DNA from: Allobosea sp.
GTDB lineage: Bacteria; Pseudomonadota; Alphaproteobacteria; Rhizobiales; Beijerinckiaceae
Length of the DNA: 25,000 nucleotides
Direction of reading: 5' to 3'
NCBI GenBank assembly: GCA_021732895.1
Contig: JAKFWE010000284.1
Span: 1 to 25,000, forward strand
Numbering within the stretch: position 1 is the first letter of the stretch; the number at the start of each line of letters is the position of its first letter. A program made the translations under genes and the position numbers. Positions 22,420 through 25,000 of the stretch are shown one piece after another. The notes beneath the pieces were generated by a model. That model saw only the letters and a list, made by a program, of their open reading frames with translations. It searched no databases and had not been told where the DNA came from.

Positions 22420-23667
22420 ATGCGCGCGGATACGATCGTTCTGGGCGCGGGCGTCGTCGGCGTCTGCGTCGCGCTGCATCTGCAAAAGGCGGGGCGCGCC
22501 GTGCTGCTGGTCGATCGGGGCGAGCCCGGCGCCGAGACCAGCTATGGCAACGCCGGGCTGATCCAGCGCGAGGGCGTCTACCCCTACGGCTTCCCGCATG
22601 ATTTCGGCGCGCTGATCCGCTACGCCATGAACAACACGATCGACGCGCACTACCACTGGAACGCGATCCCGAAACTCGCGCCCTTCCTGTGGTCCTACTG
22701 GCTGCATTCGCGCGCCGCCAAGCATGAAGCGATCGCAAGGAAATACGCCACGCTGATCGAGCATTGCGTCGCCGAGCACGACGCGCTCGCGGCCGAGGCC
22801 GGAGCGACCGGGCTGTTGCGGCGCAAGGGCTGGATGAAGGTCTTCCGCACGCAGTCGCAGCAGGACGAGCGCCTTGCCGAGGCCGCCCGCTGGAAGCGCG
22901 ATTTCGGGCTGAACCACCGCGCGCTGGACGCCGCCGCCCTGCGCGCCGAGGAGCCGCATCTCGACCAGAGCCTGATCGGCGCCCTGCACTGGACCGACCC
23001 GGTCACGGTGGTCGATCCGCTGGCGTTGTCGAAAGCCTATGTCGCCCGGTTCGAGGCGCTCGGCGGCCGGCTGGCGCGGGGCGACGCCGCCACCCTCGCG
23101 CAATCGGGCGCGCAGTGGAGCGTCGCGCTGTCGGACGGAACGAAGGCGGAGGCCGCGACGGCCGTCGTCGCGCTCGGTCCCTGGGCCGACATGGTCAATG
23201 ACAGGCTCGGCTACCGCCTGCCGCTGGCGGTCAAGCGCGGCTACCACATGCACTACAAGCCGCTCGGCAACGCGGTGCTGAACCACCCGGTGCTCGACAC
23301 CGAGCGCGGCTATTTCCTCGCGCCGATGGCGCAGGGCGTGCGCCTGACCACCGGCGCGGAATTCGCGACGCGCGGCGCACCGAAAACGCCGGTGCAGCTT
23401 GGCCGCGCCGAGCCGATCGCGAAGACGCTGTTTCCGCTCGGCGAACGGCTCGACGCCGAGCCCTGGCTCGGCGCCCGCCCCTGCACGCCCGACATGATGC
23501 CGATCATCGGCCCGGCGCCGAAACACAAGAACCTGTGGTTCTCCTTCGGCCACGCCCATCACGGGCTGACGCTGGCTGCGGTCACCGGGAGGATGATCGC
23601 CGAGATGGTGACCGGCCGGAAGGCGTTCGTCGATCCCGCGCCGTTTTCGCCGGCGCGGTTCGGGTGA
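22420..23667 (+). CDS. FAD-dependent D-amino-acid dehydrogenase-like oxidoreductase
   Basis: This 415-residue DadA/DAO-family flavoenzyme has VLGAGVVGVCVALHLQKAGR (GxGxxG about residues 9-14), the acidic LLVDRGEPG, and SYGNAGLIQ, which contacts the flavin. The substrate-domain and C-terminal flavin segments are VKRGYHMHYKPLG, LGARPCTPDMMPIIGPA and FGHAHHGLTLAAVTGRM. It is related to, but clearly different from, the oxidoreductase at 6670-7902. A likely role is oxidative deamination of a D-amino acid or an N-substituted or cyclic amino acid. The start is ATG 22420 after GCGGGAGCGGGCGC, a modest ribosome site. The downstream dipeptidase suggests use of peptide-derived amino acids. Confidence 0.86.
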   Translation: MRADTIVLGAGVVGVCVALHLQKAGRAVLLVDRGEPGAETSYGNAGLIQREGVYPYGFPHDFGALIRYAMNNTIDAHYHWNAIPKLAPFLWSYWLHSRAAKHEAIARKYATLIEHCVAEHDALAAEAGATGLLRRKGWMKVFRTQSQQDERLAEAARWKRDFGLNHRALDAAALRAEEPHLDQSLIGALHWTDPVTVVDPLALSKAYVARFEALGGRLARGDAATLAQSGAQWSVALSDGTKAEAATAVVALGPWADMVNDRLGYRLPLAVKRGYHMHYKPLGNAVLNHPVLDTERGYFLAPMAQGVRLTTGAEFATRGAPKTPVQLGRAEPIAKTLFPLGERLDAEPWLGARPCTPDMMPIIGPAPKHKNLWFSFGHAHHGLTLAAVTGRMIAEMVTGRKAFVDPAPFSPARFG

Positions 23668-23687
23668 GGCTCGGCTTTTGGCGTCGA

Positions 23688-23728
23688 GCGCGGGGAACCC
23701 CTCTCCTACGGGGGAGGGTTCCCGCGCC
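23688..23728. repeat. Imperfect GC-rich palindrome
   Basis: GCGCGGGGAACCCC on the left pairs imperfectly with GGAGGGTTCCCGCGC on the right across a CTCTCCTACGGG centre. It resembles dispersed intergenic palindromes of related genomes. It lies 20 bp after the FAD oxidoreductase stop and could act as a terminator; no T-run follows. Confidence 0.5.
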
Positions 23729-23844
23729 CTTGAGTTCCTTCAGCGCTTCATGATCGGCGGGCATGCGCCACGCCCCCTCGCCTGTGCCGAACCAACCTGC
23801 CACCATCGCAGCACCAGATTCCCCAGACCCAAGGCTGCCGCCCC

Positions 23845-24984
23845 ATGGCCCTCGCCAGACCGCCCGTCCAGGACAATGCTCATGCCGCCGCGCTCGCGCT
23901 GCTCGACCGCGCGCCGCTCATCGACGGCCATAACGACCTGCCCTATGTCATGCGCGTCAGCCGGCAGGGCAGAGGCGATGTCGCCGCCTACGACCTGACG
24001 AAGGTTCATCCCGAGACCGACACCGACATTCCTCGCATGCAGGCGGGCAGGCTCGCCGCCCAGTTCTTCGCCGCCTATGTGCCGCCCGACCACAGGCGCC
24101 CCGCCGGCTTCGCGCTCGCGCAGATCGCGCTGATGCGCTCGATCCTCGCCCGCCACGCCGACGTGTTCCGGCCCGGCCTGAGCGCCGACGACGTCGAGGC
24201 GGCCAAGGCGGAAGGCCGCATGGCGCTGTTCATGACGATCGAGAACGGTTCGGCGATCGACGGCGAACTCGACGCGCTCGACGCCTATTTCGGCCTCGGC
24301 GTGCGGCTGATGACGCTCTGCCACAACGGCACGCATGACTGGTGCGATTCCGCCACCGACGCGCCCCGGCACGGCGGCCTCAGCGCCTTCGGCAAGGACG
24401 TGGTGCGCCGCATGAACCGGCTCGGCATGATCGTCGACCTCGCCCATGTCTCGCCGCAGGCGATGCACGACGCGCTCGACGTCAGCGCGGCCCCGCTGGT
24501 CTGGTCGCATTCGAACGCGTTCTCGCTCTGCGACCATCCGCGCAACGTCCCCGACGACGTGCTCGACCGCGTCGCGGCCGCCGACGGCGTGGTGATGGCG
24601 ACCTTCGTGCCCGATTTCATCAGCCAGGCCTCGCGCGACTGGCACCGCCCCGCCAAGGACCGCTACGGCAAGACGCCAGACGGGGTCGACTACGCCAAGG
24701 CCGAGGAGGAACTGATCCGCAAGGCCGGCCCGAGGCCGAAGGCGACGCTGGCCGAATACTGCGACCATCTCGATTATCTGGCGAGCCGCATCGGCCACGA
24801 CCATCTCGGCATCGGCTCGGACTTCTTCGGCGGCGCGGTGCCCGAGGGCCTCGAGGACACCTCGGTCTTCCCGGCGCTGATCGCCGAGCTGATCCGGCGC
24901 GGCTGGAGCGAGGAGAACCTGGAGAAGCTCGCCGGCGGCAACATGCTGCGCCTGATGCGGGCGGTGGAAAAGGCGGCGGGCTGA
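23845..24984 (+). CDS. Membrane (renal) dipeptidase-family metallopeptidase, M19
   Basis: The 379-residue TIM-barrel peptidase binds two zinc ions. Ligand motifs: LIDGHNDLPY (H29, D31), the bridging glutamate in TIENGSAI (E133), LAHVSP (H201) and WSHSNAF (H222). GIGSDFFGG carries the conserved Asp that binds substrate. Family members hydrolyse dipeptides, including those with a C-terminal D-residue, and some act on lactams. No signal peptide is seen, so it is probably cytoplasmic. It lies 177 bp downstream of the FAD oxidoreductase, with a palindrome between them. A possible next start, ATG at 24984 overlapping the TGA, runs off the window. Confidence 0.92.
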   Translation: MALARPPVQDNAHAAALALLDRAPLIDGHNDLPYVMRVSRQGRGDVAAYDLTKVHPETDTDIPRMQAGRLAAQFFAAYVPPDHRRPAGFALAQIALMRSILARHADVFRPGLSADDVEAAKAEGRMALFMTIENGSAIDGELDALDAYFGLGVRLMTLCHNGTHDWCDSATDAPRHGGLSAFGKDVVRRMNRLGMIVDLAHVSPQAMHDALDVSAAPLVWSHSNAFSLCDHPRNVPDDVLDRVAAADGVVMATFVPDFISQASRDWHRPAKDRYGKTPDGVDYAKAEEELIRKAGPRPKATLAEYCDHLDYLASRIGHDHLGIGSDFFGGAVPEGLEDTSVFPALIAELIRRGWSEENLEKLAGGNMLRLMRAVEKAAG

Positions 24985-25000
24985 TGATCGCGTCATCGTC

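Noticed and set aside
20414..22738. 774-residue minus-strand reading frame joining GST with upstream sequence
   Set aside because: Only its last 230 residues are GST; the rest is out-of-frame reading of the symporter gene and intergenic DNA.

Overview
The window is high-G+C (about 65-70% by eye) bacterial chromosome. It is most likely from an alphaproteobacterium of the order Hyphomicrobiales (Bosea/Bradyrhizobium-like). I infer this from the livHMGF-DUF6867-livK arrangement, the family resemblance of most proteins, and palindromic intergenic repeats of a type common in that group; no taxonomic search was possible. No rRNA, tRNA, CRISPR, IS element or phage gene was seen.

Layout. (1) 1-3929, plus strand: a beta-ketoadipate-like block holding a pcaB-type cycloisomerase broken by an in-frame amber codon, a two-subunit aconitase X (AcnX), pcaD and pcaC. 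(2) 3941-5279, minus strand: a flavin reductase and a GntR/FCD regulator. The regulator gene has the same AT-rich palindrome TGATATATCA at both ends. (3) 5415-8940, plus strand: a tight four-gene operon for trans-4-hydroxy-L-proline catabolism, comprising a DapA-family deaminase, a small cupin, an FAD-dependent D-hydroxyproline dehydrogenase candidate and 4-hydroxyproline epimerase. (4) 9083-9666: a higBA toxin-antitoxin pair. (5) 9900-15420: a complete branched-chain/hydrophobic amino-acid ABC transporter (livH, livM, livG, livF, DUF6867 membrane protein, livK) ending in a textbook terminator. (6) 15533-16749, minus strand: an RBBP9/YdeN-like hydrolase and a vapBC-type pair. (7) 16844-17743: a markedly AT-rich DUF3825 gene, clearly foreign in composition. 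(8) 17738-22155, minus strand: purB, a small Arg-rich secreted protein, rpe, a glutathione S-transferase and a bile-acid:sodium symporter family protein. (9) 22420-24984, plus strand: a DadA-like FAD oxidoreductase and an M19 dipeptidase.

How the genes fit together. Regions 2 and 3 look like one regulated catabolic locus: the palindrome overlaps the likely -10 box of the hydroxyproline operon, so the GntR protein probably represses it. AcnX enzymes are known as cis-3-hydroxy-L-proline dehydratases, which links region 1 to the same theme. Its position between pcaB and pcaDC, with a flavin reductase next door, could instead indicate an uncharacterised ring-cleavage route. The liv transporter, DadA-like enzyme and dipeptidase add amino-acid and peptide uptake and oxidation. 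The final hydroxyproline-pathway enzyme, 2-oxoglutarate-semialdehyde dehydrogenase, is not in the window.

Most promising leads: the AcnX-pca-flavin reductase block, the paired operators, and the AT-rich DUF3825 gene beside vapBC and abutting the purB stop codon.
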